Positions 25,821-34,264 of a stretch of 64,000 nt of DNA are shown in pieces. The position numbers and the translations under genes were made by a program. The DNA comes from Okibacterium fritillariae (GTDB lineage: Bacteria; Actinomycetota; Actinomycetes; Actinomycetales; Microbacteriaceae). Below the pieces are notes generated by a model, which was not told where the DNA came from, did not search any database, and saw nothing but the letters and a program-made list of their open reading frames with translations. Numbering within the stretch: position 1 is the first letter of the stretch; each line of letters begins with the position of its first letter. The stretch lies in NCBI RefSeq assembly GCF_900167575.1, contig NZ_FUZP01000001.1:1116001-1180000 (forward strand), in the 5' to 3' direction.

Positions 25821-26816
25821 CTACGGCATCGTGATGACGGCCTTGCCGCGCACCGTGCCGGCCGCGACCTGGCGGAGCGCCTCGGGGGTGTCGTCGAACG
25901 CGAATGTCGCACCGACGAGGGGCCGGATGACTCCGGCATCCACCAATTTCGCGATCTCGGCGAGCTGGCTGCCGCTCGCCGACATGAAGAGGAATTCATA
26001 ACCGACGCCCGCCTTGGCTGCCTGACGCCGGACCTTGCCGCTCAGGCCGGCGATGGCGAGGCGCACGACCGGGTTGAGGCCGGCCTGCTTCGCGAACGCC
26101 GGTGTGGGCGGGCCCGAGATGCCGATGGCGAGGCCGCCCGGCGCGAGCACGCGCAACGACTTCTCGAGCGTCTCGCCGCCCACGCTGTCGAGCACGAGGT
26201 CGTAGCCCGAGAGCTGCTGCTCGAAGTCGTCGCTGCGGTAGTCGATGACGGTGTCGGCGCCGAGCCCGCGCACGAGCTCCGCGTTGGCGGCCGAGGCGGT
26301 GGTGGCGACCTGCGCCCCGAGGTGCTTGGCCAGTTGGATCGCAACCGAGCCGACCGCCCCGGCACCCGCGTGGATGAGGACCTTCTGCCCGGGCGTGACG
26401 CGGCCGCGCTCGACGAGCGCCTGCCAGGCCGTGAGCGCGACGAGGGGGAGGGAGGCCGCTTCGACGACGGAGAGGGAGGTCGGGCGGTGCGCGACATCCG
26501 CTTCGTCGATGGCGATGCGCTCGGCGAACGTGCCGATGCGGTGGTCGCGGGGGCGCGCGAAGATTTCGTCGCCGGGGGCGAAGTCGCGCACCTGTGAACC
26601 CGTGCGGATGACGGTTCCCGCGACGTCGTGACCGAGTGTGAGGGGCATCGGGTATGGGAGGATCTGTCGGAACTCGCCGGTTCGCAGCTTCTCGTCGAGG
26701 TGGTTGACGCCCGCGGCGCGCACGCGCACCAGGACGTCGTGGTCGCCGACGACCGGCTCGGGCACGGCGGCTTCGCGGAGGGGGTGGGTGTAGTCGTCGA
26801 TGAGGAACGCGCGCAT
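25821..26816 (-). CDS. NADP-dependent zinc-free medium-chain oxidoreductase (quinone-reductase type)
   Basis: 331 residues of the MDR superfamily. The N-terminal GroES-like domain has PMPLTLGHDVAGTVIRTG, and the nucleotide domain has the motif HAGAGAVGSVAIQLAKHLGAQV split around residues 150-170. The zinc ligands of alcohol dehydrogenases are absent, so a quinone or enone reductase is likely. It lies 30 bases downstream of the SDR gene on the same strand and is probably co-transcribed with it under the divergent TetR regulator. Confidence 0.87.
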   Translation of the reverse strand: MRAFLIDDYTHPLREAAVPEPVVGDHDVLVRVRAAGVNHLDEKLRTGEFRQILPYPMPLTLGHDVAGTVIRTGSQVRDFAPGDEIFARPRDHRIGTFAERIAIDEADVAHRPTSLSVVEAASLPLVALTAWQALVERGRVTPGQKVLIHAGAGAVGSVAIQLAKHLGAQVATTASAANAELVRGLGADTVIDYRSDDFEQQLSGYDLVLDSVGGETLEKSLRVLAPGGLAIGISGPPTPAFAKQAGLNPVVRLAIAGLSGKVRRQAAKAGVGYEFLFMSASGSQLAEIAKLVDAGVIRPLVGATFAFDDTPEALRQVAAGTVRGKAVITMP

Positions 26817-26846
26817 GAGGGTCTCCTGTGAGTGATCGGGTGGGAT

Positions 26847-27560
26847 TCAGGCGCTGTGCGAGCCGAGTTTGGGGTAGAGCGCCTCAACGGGGGCGCTCAG
26901 CGCGGCCTTGACGCCGGCCGTCAGCTCGTCGCCGATGACCTCGTACGCGCCCGCCTCGACGGCGGTGAAGACCGCTTCGACGAGCTCGTTCGGGGTGAGC
27001 TTGGGGCCGTCGGCGTGCGCGGCCATGGCGGTGTCGACGTAGCCCATGTGCACGCCCACCACGTGCACGCCCTGCGGGTCGAGCTCGAGGCGCAGGGAGT
27101 TGGTGGCCGACCAGAGTGCGGCCTTCGAGGCGCTGTACACGCCGCCGAAGGCGTACCAGCTCGCTACCGAGTGCACGTCGACGAGAATGGCGGAGGGGGC
27201 GGCGACGAGGGTGGGTGCGAAGGCGCGGGCGAGCCGAACGGGCCCGAAGAAGTTCGTCTCCATGTTGCGGCGGATGTCTTCTTCGCTGATGTCGAGCAGG
27301 CTGGCGCTCGGGGGATTGGCCCCCGCGTTGTTGATCAACACGGTGATGTCGCCCGCCGCTTCGACGGCCGCGCGGATGGAGGCCTCGTCGGTGATGTCGA
27401 GGGGGAGGGGGACGATGCGCTCGTCATCCCAGGTCTGGGGCGTGCGGGCGCTGGCATAGACCTTGGCGGCGCCCCGGGCGAGAGCCTGGTGCACAAATTG
27501 CGTGCCGATGCCCCCGTTCGCTCCGGTGACGAGGACGACGGCGTTGGTGAGAGTGGGCAT
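26847..27560 (-). CDS. Short-chain dehydrogenase/reductase (SDR)
   Basis: 237 residues, classical SDR. The cofactor loop is VTGANGGIG (residues 11-19), NNAG is at 77-80 and the catalytic pair is Tyr142 and Lys146 in VYSASKAALW with Ser131 upstream. Such proteins oxidise or reduce alcohols, ketones or sugars with NAD(P). ATG 27560 is the usual SDR start; the frame stays open upstream into the operator region, but that part overlaps the divergent promoter. Likely first gene of an operon with the MDR oxidoreductase. Confidence 0.88.
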   Translation of the reverse strand: MPTLTNAVVLVTGANGGIGTQFVHQALARGAAKVYASARTPQTWDDERIVPLPLDITDEASIRAAVEAAGDITVLINNAGANPPSASLLDISEEDIRRNMETNFFGPVRLARAFAPTLVAAPSAILVDVHSVASWYAFGGVYSASKAALWSATNSLRLELDPQGVHVVGVHMGYVDTAMAAHADGPKLTPNELVEAVFTAVEAGAYEVIGDELTAGVKAALSAPVEALYPKLGSHSA

Positions 27561-27626
27561 GAGAGTCGCTTTCTGAAGAGGCACGGATGCGAGACATCCG
27601 CCGTGGGAGAATGGTGACGAGCGATC

Positions 27627-27670
27627 TGAGCGCACACATTTCTGATTGCGCTCAAAACTGAGTACGCTCA
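27627..27670. promoter_or_regulatory. TetR operator region between the SDR and tetR genes
   Basis: TGAGCGCA (27627-27634) and TGCGCTCA (27647-27654) are perfect inverted repeats 12 bases apart. Beside them TGAGTACGCTCA (27659-27670) is a near-palindrome with the same half-sites. A candidate tetR promoter, TTGCGC (27646-27651), 17 bases, CATACT (27669-27674), is fully covered by these sites, which fits autorepression. Confidence 0.6.
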
Positions 27671-27693
27671 TACTCTACCCCTCGAGGACGGAT

Positions 27694-28308
27694 ATGCCCA
27701 CCACTTCTTCGGCGCCCGGCCGACGCGAGCGCAACAAGCAGGACAAGCTCGAGCGCATCACGGCCGCCGCACGCGAGCTTTTCTCGCAGCACGGCATCGA
27801 CGACGTGACGACGCAGCAGATCGCCGACGCCGCCGATATCGGCACGGGCACGCTGTTCCTCTACGCCAAGAGCAAAAGCGAGTTGCTCTTGCTCGTGCAG
27901 AACTCGGCCTATGCCGACGCGCTCGAGCGGGGCACGGCCGAGGCATCCTCACTCGACGACCCCCTCGACGCGATCATGGCGATTCTCACGCCCGTGATCG
28001 AATGCAACCGCACCCAGGTCGACAACGGCCGCACCTACCTGCGCGAGATCGTCTTCGGCGACCACGACGAACCACACCATCGGGATGCCGTGGGCTACTC
28101 CCTGGCCACCGCCGAGGCCGTTGCTACCGTGCTGTCGCGCTCCGCCTCCGTCACGCCCGAGGACGCCGCGATGCGCGCGCAGGTGGTGTCGGCCGTCATG
28201 TTCACCACCCTCGCCGCGACCCCCAACGCGACCAGTAGTGTCGAGAGCCTCGTCGCCCAGATCAGGGCCCAGGTAGAGGTCATCCTGCCGCCCGTTGCCA
28301 AACGTTAA
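27694..28308 (+). CDS. TetR/AcrR family transcriptional regulator
   Basis: 204 residues. The N-terminal DNA-binding domain is typical: ITAAARELFSQHGIDDVTTQ, QIADAADIGTGTLFLYAKSK, so the recognition helix is around residues 44-60. The C-terminal helical domain is the variable ligand pocket. It diverges from the SDR/MDR oxidoreductase pair, and the intergenic region holds matching inverted repeats. The simplest reading is a local repressor released by a substrate of those enzymes; that is inference. Confidence 0.9.
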   Translation: MPTTSSAPGRRERNKQDKLERITAAARELFSQHGIDDVTTQQIADAADIGTGTLFLYAKSKSELLLLVQNSAYADALERGTAEASSLDDPLDAIMAILTPVIECNRTQVDNGRTYLREIVFGDHDEPHHRDAVGYSLATAEAVATVLSRSASVTPEDAAMRAQVVSAVMFTTLAATPNATSSVESLVAQIRAQVEVILPPVAKR

Positions 28309-28339
28309 TCTGACGGAAACCTGCTGCCACGCCAGAGTC

Positions 28340-28368
28340 TTGCCAACCGAATTACAACCGCGTAGTTT
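28340..28368 (+). promoter_or_regulatory. Promoter upstream of phoH
   Basis: TTGCCA (28340-28345) and TAGTTT (28363-28368) have an ideal 17-base spacing. The predicted start of transcription near 28375 would place the ATG of the small ORF at 28383 almost at the RNA 5' end. Confidence 0.55.
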
Positions 28369-28377
28369 CATACTCAT

Positions 28378-28470
28378 CGGGCATGGGGCCCGGTCGAGAC
28401 GGCCACATAAGTTCGACTCGTAACCGCTTCGTGGCCGACTCGAAAAGAGATCCGGGCGCTCGCCGCCCGG
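28378..28470 (+). other. Strongly structured leader of phoH (three consecutive hairpins)
   Basis: Three stems can be drawn: CGGGC/GCCCG (28378-28392); TCGAGACGGCCAC with GTGGCCGACTCGA (28394-28406 with 28431-28443, one mismatch); and CCGGGCG/CGCCCGG (28452-28470), the last ending directly before the GGTGGGAG ribosome binding site. The same bases also encode the small ORF at 28383-28514, so the structure could act on translation of either product. It matches no riboswitch class I know. Confidence 0.45.
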
Positions 28471-28514
28471 GGTGGGAGTGGTTGTGGCCGCGCACGAAAC
28501 CCAAGACATTCTGA
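28383..28514 (+). CDS. Small ORF overlapping the phoH start (candidate PhoAT-like antitoxin)
   Basis: ATG at 28383 opens a 43-residue basic, Trp-rich peptide (begins [15 protein letters not shown], ends WPRTKPKTF) in a different frame from phoH. It overlaps the phoH start by 31 bases. In mycobacteria phoH2 is preceded by a short overlapping antitoxin gene, phoAT, so position and promoter placement agree. Third-position GC (about 72% by my count) is lower than in established genes here, and there is no Shine-Dalgarno sequence, though it could be leaderless. Function is inferred from position only. Confidence 0.4.
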   Translation: MGPGRDGHISSTRNRFVADSKRDPGARRPGWEWLWPRTKPKTF

Positions 28515-29875
28515 GCACCACCGAGACGGCGGGCCAGGAGAGCCCCACCGCTTCGCGCAGGCGTCCACGCGGCGCCAAAACCGCCGAGAAGACGTATGTT
28601 CTCGACACGTCGGTCCTGCTGTCCGACCCCAAGGCGCTGTTCCGGTTCGCCGAACATGCCGTCGTCATCCCGGTGATCGTCGTCTCCGAACTCGAGGGCA
28701 AACGCAACGACCCCGAGATCGGCTACTTCGCTCGGCAGGCGCTGCGCATCCTCGACGAGCTGCGCGTGAAGCACGAGCGCCTCGACTTCCCGGTCTCGGT
28801 CAGCGACGAGGGTGGAACCCTGCGCGTCGAGCTCAACCACTCCAACATGCAGGTGTTGCCGAGCGGGCTGCAGCTGAACGACAACGACTCGCGCATCCTG
28901 GCCGTCGCCATGAACCTGCGCGGCGACGGGCTCGACGTCACGGTCGTCTCGAAAGACCTGCCGCTGCGCGTGAAGGCCGCGTCGGTGGGCCTGGCGGCCG
29001 AGGAGTATCGGGCCGAACAGGCCGTCGACTCGGGCTACACGGGCATGGCGGATGTCTCACTCAGCGCCAACGAGATGAGCGACCTCTATGAGACCGAGGT
29101 GGGGTTGTCGCGGCAGGTCGAGGAGTTGCCCGTGAACACGGGTCTCGTCATCCACTCGGAGCGCGGTTCGGCACTCGGCCGCGTGACCGGACGCCGCGAG
29201 TTCAAGCTCGTGCGCGGAGACCGCGACGTCTTCGGCCTGCACGGGCGTTCGGCTGAACAGCGTCTCGCCATCGACCTGCTGCTCGACCCGGAGGTCGGCA
29301 TCGTCAGCCTGGGAGGTCGAGCGGGGACGGGGAAGTCGGCGCTCGCCCTGTGCGCGGGCCTCGAGGCCGTGCTCGAACGACAGCAGCACAAGAAGATCAT
29401 GGTGTTCCGCCCGTTCTACGCGGTGGGCGGTCAGGAGCTCGGCTACCTGCCGGGAGACGCGGCCGAGAAGATGAACCCGTGGGGCCAGGCCGTGTTCGAC
29501 ACGCTGGGTTCGGTGGTGTCGAACAACGTGCTCGAAGAGGTCGTGGAGCGAGGCATCCTCGAGGTGTTGCCGCTGACGCACATCCGCGGTCGCTCGCTGC
29601 ATGATGCCTTCGTGATCGTCGACGAGGCGCAGTCGCTCGAACGCAACGTGCTGCTCACGGTGCTCAGCCGCATCGGGCAGAACTCGCGCGTGGTGCTGAC
29701 GCACGACGTGGCGCAGCGCGACAACCTGCGGGTTGGGCGGCACGACGGCGTGGCCTCGGTTATCGAGGCGCTGAAGGGCAACCGGTTGTTCGGGCATGTG
29801 ACGCTCAGTCGGTCGGAGCGGTCGGCCATCGCCGCGCTCGTCACCGAGATGTTGGAGGGCAACGAGCTGGCGTAG
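28484..29875 (+). CDS. phoH2: PhoH2: PIN-domain RNase fused to PhoH-type ATPase/RNA helicase
   Basis: 463 residues. After a disordered N-terminus the PIN domain starts at [13 protein letters not shown] (first metal Asp at 41) and includes [15 protein letters not shown] and [11 protein letters not shown]. The PhoH ATPase half has Walker [30 protein letters not shown] and Walker [10 protein letters not shown]. Mycobacterial PhoH2 is described as a sequence-specific RNA helicase and RNase of a toxin-antitoxin type. GTG 28484 is taken as the start because GGGAG is five bases upstream; GTG 28472 and 28478 are alternatives. Confidence 0.9.
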   Translation: MAAHETQDILSTTETAGQESPTASRRRPRGAKTAEKTYVLDTSVLLSDPKALFRFAEHAVVIPVIVVSELEGKRNDPEIGYFARQALRILDELRVKHERLDFPVSVSDEGGTLRVELNHSNMQVLPSGLQLNDNDSRILAVAMNLRGDGLDVTVVSKDLPLRVKAASVGLAAEEYRAEQAVDSGYTGMADVSLSANEMSDLYETEVGLSRQVEELPVNTGLVIHSERGSALGRVTGRREFKLVRGDRDVFGLHGRSAEQRLAIDLLLDPEVGIVSLGGRAGTGKSALALCAGLEAVLERQQHKKIMVFRPFYAVGGQELGYLPGDAAEKMNPWGQAVFDTLGSVVSNNVLEEVVERGILEVLPLTHIRGRSLHDAFVIVDEAQSLERNVLLTVLSRIGQNSRVVLTHDVAQRDNLRVGRHDGVASVIEALKGNRLFGHVTLSRSERSAIAALVTEMLEGNELA

Positions 29876-30101
29876 TCGCTCGGGGCTTGGCGTTTGGCGC
29901 TCGGCGCTCTGCGGGTCTCGCTTGGCGCCCTGCGCTCGTCGCCCTGCGCTCGTCGCATCATCCGTCCGGTCGGCTCCTACGGGGGTCGGCCGGACGTTTT
30001 CGTGAGGCTTCGCGCTCGGCGATTCGTTCTCCACAGGCCGGTTTCCGACGCCATCCTGTGCACAACGGCCGGGCGAGTGCGACCGCTCATACCGTTGCGG
30101 G

Positions 30102-30923
30102 ATGTCCGCCACCACCGCCCTGCCGCAGCCGCCTCGCTCGCGCACGCCCCACTCTCCAGCGCTTCGACGTGTGGTCGCCCGCGCGCGAGGGGTCTGGCTG
30201 CCGTCCTCCGGCGCATCCGTGGCGCTTGTGGGCGCTGTGTTCGCGGCTGGCGGCGCCCCGACCGGCGTTGTGCTCATCGCCTACGTCGCAGCGGTCTCGC
30301 TCCCTCTCGTGAATTCGGATGTCCTGTTCCACCGTCTCCCCAATCGGTTCACCGTGCCCGGGCTAGCGCTCGCCGCCTGGGCCGTCCTCGCGGGTTCGCT
30401 CAGAGCCCTGGACACCGCTCGCAGCGCGGACACCGATCTTCGGAGTCCGGCGCAACTGCCGAGGGGGAGAGCTGAGACGGTTGTCGGCATCTCCACCGAC
30501 TCGAGCGCGGAGCTGGCTGGACGTGGCGAAACCTCGACGGGTTTCGACGGCGCCGGCGCCGTGATCACATCTGCGGGGCCGTGGTTGGCCGCCGGTGGGG
30601 AGACGCTCGTCTGGATCCTGCTCGGCTCGCTCGTCTACGGGGCGTCGTGCGCGCTGGCCTGGTGGTTCGGTGGTCTCGGGTTCGGCGACGTCAAGCTCGC
30701 CTTCCTGCTCGGTGCGGCCGCCGGGACAGCCGGTTTCGCGGTCGTCCTCGTCTCGATGAGCCTCGGTGTCGTCGGCGCGTTTCTCGGCGGTCTGGGGCGT
30801 TTGGCGCATGTCGTGTGGGCGCGGGGCGGGGCTGTCTACCGGGGGCGAGGCATCCCGATCGGGCCTGCGCTGATCGTCGGCTTCTGGCTGGCCCTGGTCG
30901 CCGCGAGATGGTGCGGGGCATGA
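30102..30923 (+). CDS. A24 family prepilin peptidase (no methyltransferase domain)
   Basis: 273 residues, polytopic. The two catalytic aspartates of the type IV prepilin peptidase family are recognisable: Asp73 in NSDVLFHRLPNRF and Asp195 in GFGDVKLAFLLG. The N-terminal zinc-cysteine methyltransferase region is absent. A loop of about 65 residues between the second and third helices is long and hydrophilic. No pilin, ATPase or secretion genes are nearby. The 226 bases before it carry small direct repeats (GCCCTGCGCTCGTC twice near 29928-29955) and no gene. Confidence 0.83.
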   Translation: MSATTALPQPPRSRTPHSPALRRVVARARGVWLPSSGASVALVGAVFAAGGAPTGVVLIAYVAAVSLPLVNSDVLFHRLPNRFTVPGLALAAWAVLAGSLRALDTARSADTDLRSPAQLPRGRAETVVGISTDSSAELAGRGETSTGFDGAGAVITSAGPWLAAGGETLVWILLGSLVYGASCALAWWFGGLGFGDVKLAFLLGAAAGTAGFAVVLVSMSLGVVGAFLGGLGRLAHVVWARGGAVYRGRGIPIGPALIVGFWLALVAARWCGA

Positions 30924-31002
30924 TGGCACGGGGCGTGATGACGATGATGGCGAGCGAAGTGTTTCCGGGCAAGCAAGCGGGGAAGCGGCAGCCCGCAACG
31001 AA

Positions 31003-31030
31003 CGAGGGCCCCGATCTCTCGAGGCCCTCG
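31003..31030 (-). terminator. Hairpin terminator after fumC
   Basis: CGAGGGCC (31003-31010) pairs with GGCCCTCG (31023-31030); the loop adds a further CGA/TCG pairing. It lies 42 bases beyond the fumC stop, at the end of the xseA-to-fumC operon. Confidence 0.65.
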
Positions 31031-31071
31031 TAGGGTGTGCCGCACAGGCGGCCGTCGTGTCTGAAGCCGGT

Positions 31072-32499
31072 CTAGCCGGGGTGCGTCATGCTCAGCAGGT
31101 CGAGCTTCTCGTCGAGCTGCTCTTCGGTGATCTCGCCGCGCTCGACGTAGCCGAGGTCGACGACGGCTTCGCGCACCGTGATCTTCTTGGCCACGGCGTG
31201 CTTGGCGATCTTGGCGGCGGCCTCGTAGCCGATGATCTTGTTGAGCGGCGTCACGATCGAGGGCGACGAGCCGGCCAGCGCGGTCGCGCGCTCGGCGTTG
31301 ACCTCGAGCCCGTCGACGGTCTTGTCGGCCAGCACGCGCGACGCGTTGGACAGCAGGCGGATCGACTCGAGCAGCGCCGTGCCCATGACGGGGATGGCGA
31401 CGTTGAGCTCGAAGGCGCCCGACGCACCCGACCACGCGATGGTGGCGTCGTTGCCGATGACACGCGAGGCGACCATGAGCACGGCCTCGGGGATGACGGG
31501 GTTCACCTTGCCGGGCATGATCGACGATCCGGGCTGCAGGTCGGGGATGTGCAGTTCGCCGAGGCCGGTGTTGGGGCCGGAGCCCATCCAGCGCAGGTCG
31601 TTGCAGATCTTGGTGAGGCTCACGGCGATGACGCGCAGGGCGCCCGAGGCATCGACGAGTCCGTCGCGGTTGGCCTGAGCCTCGAAGTGGTCGACGGCCT
31701 CGGTGATGGGCAGCTCGGTGTCTTCCTGCAGCAGCTGGATGACGAGCTGCGGGAAGCCCTGCGGTGTGTTGATGCCCGTGCCGACGGCCGTGCCGCCGAG
31801 GGGAACCTCGGCGACGCGGGGGAGTGCCGTGCGCACGCGCTCGATGCCCAGGCGGATCTGGCGGGCGTAGCCGCCGAACTCCTGCCCCAGCGTGACGGGG
31901 GTCGCGTCCATGAGGTGCGTGCGGCCGGCCTTGACCACGTTCTTCCACAGCTCGGCCTTCTTCTCGAAGGCGACCGCCAGGTGGTCGAGCGCGGGGATGA
32001 GGTCGTCGATCAGAGCGCTGGTCACGGCGATGTGCACAGATGTCGGGAAGACGTCGTTCGAGGACTGCGAGGCGTTGACGTGGTCGTTGGGGTGAACGGG
32101 CTGACCGAGGCTCGTCGTCGCGAGCGAGGCGAGCACCTCGTTCATGTTCATGTTCGACGACGTGCCGCTGCCCGTCTGGTACACGTCGATGGGGAATTCG
32201 CCATCGTGGTTGCCGGCGATGACCTCGTCGGCCGCGCGGGCGATAGCTTCGGCGATGCCCTGGTCGAGCACGCCCAGGCGCGCGTTGGCGGTGGCGGCGG
32301 CCTTCTTGATGCGCGCGAGGGCGGCGATCTGGGCGGGCTCGAGGCCGGCACCCGAGATCGGGAAGTTCTCGACGGCGCGCTGCGTCTGGGCGCTGTAGAG
32401 CGCGTGGGCCGGAACCCTCACCTCGCCCATGGTGTCGTGCTCGATGCGGTATTCGGTGTGAGAGGTGGTGACCACGTTGTTCCTGTTCTCGTCGCTCAT
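31072..32499 (-). CDS. fumC: Class II fumarate hydratase
   Basis: 475 residues. Iron-independent fumarase of the fumarase/aspartase superfamily: signature [15 protein letters not shown], the SSNDVFPTS motif and [14 protein letters not shown] are all present. It hydrates fumarate to malate in the TCA cycle. Its ATG overlaps the carbonic anhydrase stop by four bases. It is the last gene of a five-gene minus-strand operon that starts at xseA. In M. tuberculosis fum (Rv1098c) also lies in this neighbourhood. Confidence 0.95.
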   Translation of the reverse strand: MSDENRNNVVTTSHTEYRIEHDTMGEVRVPAHALYSAQTQRAVENFPISGAGLEPAQIAALARIKKAAATANARLGVLDQGIAEAIARAADEVIAGNHDGEFPIDVYQTGSGTSSNMNMNEVLASLATTSLGQPVHPNDHVNASQSSNDVFPTSVHIAVTSALIDDLIPALDHLAVAFEKKAELWKNVVKAGRTHLMDATPVTLGQEFGGYARQIRLGIERVRTALPRVAEVPLGGTAVGTGINTPQGFPQLVIQLLQEDTELPITEAVDHFEAQANRDGLVDASGALRVIAVSLTKICNDLRWMGSGPNTGLGELHIPDLQPGSSIMPGKVNPVIPEAVLMVASRVIGNDATIAWSGASGAFELNVAIPVMGTALLESIRLLSNASRVLADKTVDGLEVNAERATALAGSSPSIVTPLNKIIGYEAAAKIAKHAVAKKITVREAVVDLGYVERGEITEEQLDEKLDLLSMTHPG

Positions 32500-33137
32500 G
32501 GCTGGTGAGTGTCAGCGTTGCCCACGATAACATCGGCGTTCGCCGTGCCGTCGAGCAGGCGGTAGTTCGCGCCGACGATGGCGAGCACGCCGCGCGCCAC
32601 GTGGTCGCTGATGATCTCGGAGCGTTCGAGCATCTCGGCGACGGTGTCGCGCAGGTGCTCGCGGCCGACCTCGAGCGCGTTCACCTGGTCGTCGGCGGGT
32701 TCGCCGCCCGTGACGCGGCGCACGGCGGGCACGATCTGCTGGATGATGCCGTCGATGTGCGGCGGCAGCGGTTCGGCGCCGGGCACCTGCGAGTCGATGG
32801 CGGCGCGCACGGCCCCGCACTCGTCGTGCCCGAGCACCACGATGAGCGGAACGTTCAGCACCGTCACGGCGTATTCGAGCGATCCGAGCACCGAGTCCGA
32901 GATGACCTGGCCGGCGTTGCGCACGACGAACAGGTCGCCGAGGCCCTTGTCGAAGATGATCTCGGCGGCCAGACGCGAGTCCGAGCATCCGAAGAGCGCC
33001 GCGCTGGGCGTCTGGCTGTGTGCGAGCGAGGCACGGTGCTCGACGTCTTGGCGAGGATGCAGCGGCTCGCCGGCGACGAAGCGCTCGTTTCCGCGCACCA
33101 TCTCTGACCAGACTTTTCCGGGACGTTTCGTAGGCAT
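32496..33137 (-). CDS. Beta-class carbonic anhydrase
   Basis: 213 residues. Zinc ligands and catalytic dyad are visible: Cys51, Asp53 and Arg55 in GCSDSR, then His104 and Cys107 in GHDECGA. It interconverts carbon dioxide and bicarbonate, supplying carboxylases. ATG 33137 has GGAG six bases upstream. It is followed in a 4-base overlap by fumC, so bicarbonate supply and a TCA step are co-expressed. Confidence 0.94.
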   Translation of the reverse strand: MPTKRPGKVWSEMVRGNERFVAGEPLHPRQDVEHRASLAHSQTPSAALFGCSDSRLAAEIIFDKGLGDLFVVRNAGQVISDSVLGSLEYAVTVLNVPLIVVLGHDECGAVRAAIDSQVPGAEPLPPHIDGIIQQIVPAVRRVTGGEPADDQVNALEVGREHLRDTVAEMLERSEIISDHVARGVLAIVGANYRLLDGTANADVIVGNADTHQP

Positions 33138-33191
33138 CGGGACTCCGTTTTCTCTCGAGGGAACAGACGCGGGGTGTGACAGAAGCTCTTG

Positions 33192-33992
33192 TTAGGAGGC
33201 CGGGGTGGCGGCCGGCGTCGGCGTGGCCGAGGCGCGCGCAGCGTTGGCCTGGATGTCGGACGTGATGCCCGAGGCCACCCGCTCGAACTCGGCATCGGTG
33301 CCGGTTCCGAAGATGATGTAGGTGCTGCCGCCCGCCTCGGTGGTCAGCGCGTATTCGAGGTTGCCGAGGTCGTCGCTCGAACCGCGGTTGTCGTAGACGG
33401 TCCACTCGATGCCGTCGATGGTGGTCACGCCTGTGGCCGTCGACTGTTCGAGCTGCTGCCCGACCCACGTGGGGTTGGCGTCGAAGCCCTGCGTGAGGCC
33501 GATGAAGTCGTTGCCCGGCGCGATGAGGCCGATGTTCCACGATGCCACGCCCGCGGCCTTGCTCGTGCGGATCTCGGCGTAGTTCGCGCTCCACGTGTCG
33601 GGAAGCTCGGGGTCGGCCAGGATCTGCGTCTGCGATTGCTGCGTCGTCTGTGCGACCTGCGAATAGTCGATGTCGGGATGCAGCGGCTTATCGCTGCGCG
33701 GAACCGCGAACACGATCACCACGACGACCGCGACGGTGACGAGCAGCGAGAAGACCAGGTTGTTCACGGTCTTGCGCATGCGGTATTTGCGCGAATCTTC
33801 GGCCTTGCGGGCGGCCGTCTCTTCGGGCGTTTCGGGTCGACCGAGCTCGGCCACCACGCGCTGGCGGCGGCGCTCGTCGCGCTGGTCGGCGGGCGTGCCG
33901 CTGCGAGGCCTCGGCGCGCCGGGTGTGCCGGTGCGGGGGGAGTCGGTGCCGCTGGTGCCGGCGTTCGGGTCGCTCGGCGGGTTGGTGCTCAT
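33192..33992 (-). CDS. DUF4245 family membrane-anchored protein
   Basis: 266 residues. A charged Pro/Gly-rich cytoplasmic N-terminus of about 95 residues is followed by one membrane helix ([20 protein letters not shown]). The extracytoplasmic DUF4245 domain contains [19 protein letters not shown] and [19 protein letters not shown]. No Cys pair or enzyme motif is visible. The family neighbours xseB/xseA and glpX in actinobacteria (Rv1100 in M. tuberculosis); function unknown. The ATG overlaps the xseB stop by four bases. Confidence 0.85.
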   Translation of the reverse strand: MSTNPPSDPNAGTSGTDSPRTGTPGAPRPRSGTPADQRDERRRQRVVAELGRPETPEETAARKAEDSRKYRMRKTVNNLVFSLLVTVAVVVVIVFAVPRSDKPLHPDIDYSQVAQTTQQSQTQILADPELPDTWSANYAEIRTSKAAGVASWNIGLIAPGNDFIGLTQGFDANPTWVGQQLEQSTATGVTTIDGIEWTVYDNRGSSDDLGNLEYALTTEAGGSTYIIFGTGTDAEFERVASGITSDIQANAARASATPTPAATPAS

Positions 33993-34222
33993 TCGGCCGA
34001 TGCCGCCGCGTTCTCGTCGTGGGCCGCGCGCGCCTTGTCGAGGCGGGCCTTGGCGCCGATCAGCCAGTCTTCGCAACGACGGGCCAGGGCCTCGCCGCGC
34101 TCCCAGAGCGCCAGCGACTGCTCGAGCGTGGCCGACCCCTGTTCGAGTTCGGAGACGACGCGGACGAGTTCGTCGCGCGCCTCTTCATAGCTGAGTTCTG
34201 CGACGTCGGGGGTGCTGGCCAT
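33989..34222 (-). CDS. xseB: Exodeoxyribonuclease VII small subunit
   Basis: 77 residues. The compact two-helix subunit is recognised by [19 protein letters not shown] and [21 protein letters not shown]. Several copies bind the stalk of XseA to form the single-strand exonuclease. Located 42 bases after xseA and overlapping the DUF4245 gene by four bases. The family is usually 65-85 residues. Confidence 0.94.
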   Translation of the reverse strand: MASTPDVAELSYEEARDELVRVVSELEQGSATLEQSLALWERGEALARRCEDWLIGAKARLDKARAAHDENAAASAE

Positions 34223-34264
34223 GCCCCCGATTCTACTCGGCTGAGGGCGGGCGGATGGCCGGGG

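Noticed and set aside
30102-30923. Part of a type IV pilus or Tad locus
   Set aside because: No pilin, ATPase or secretin-like gene is nearby; the peptidase is an orphan in this window.
31232-31678. Plus-strand ORF inside fumC
   Set aside because: Antisense shadow; fumC motifs and length are complete on the minus strand.
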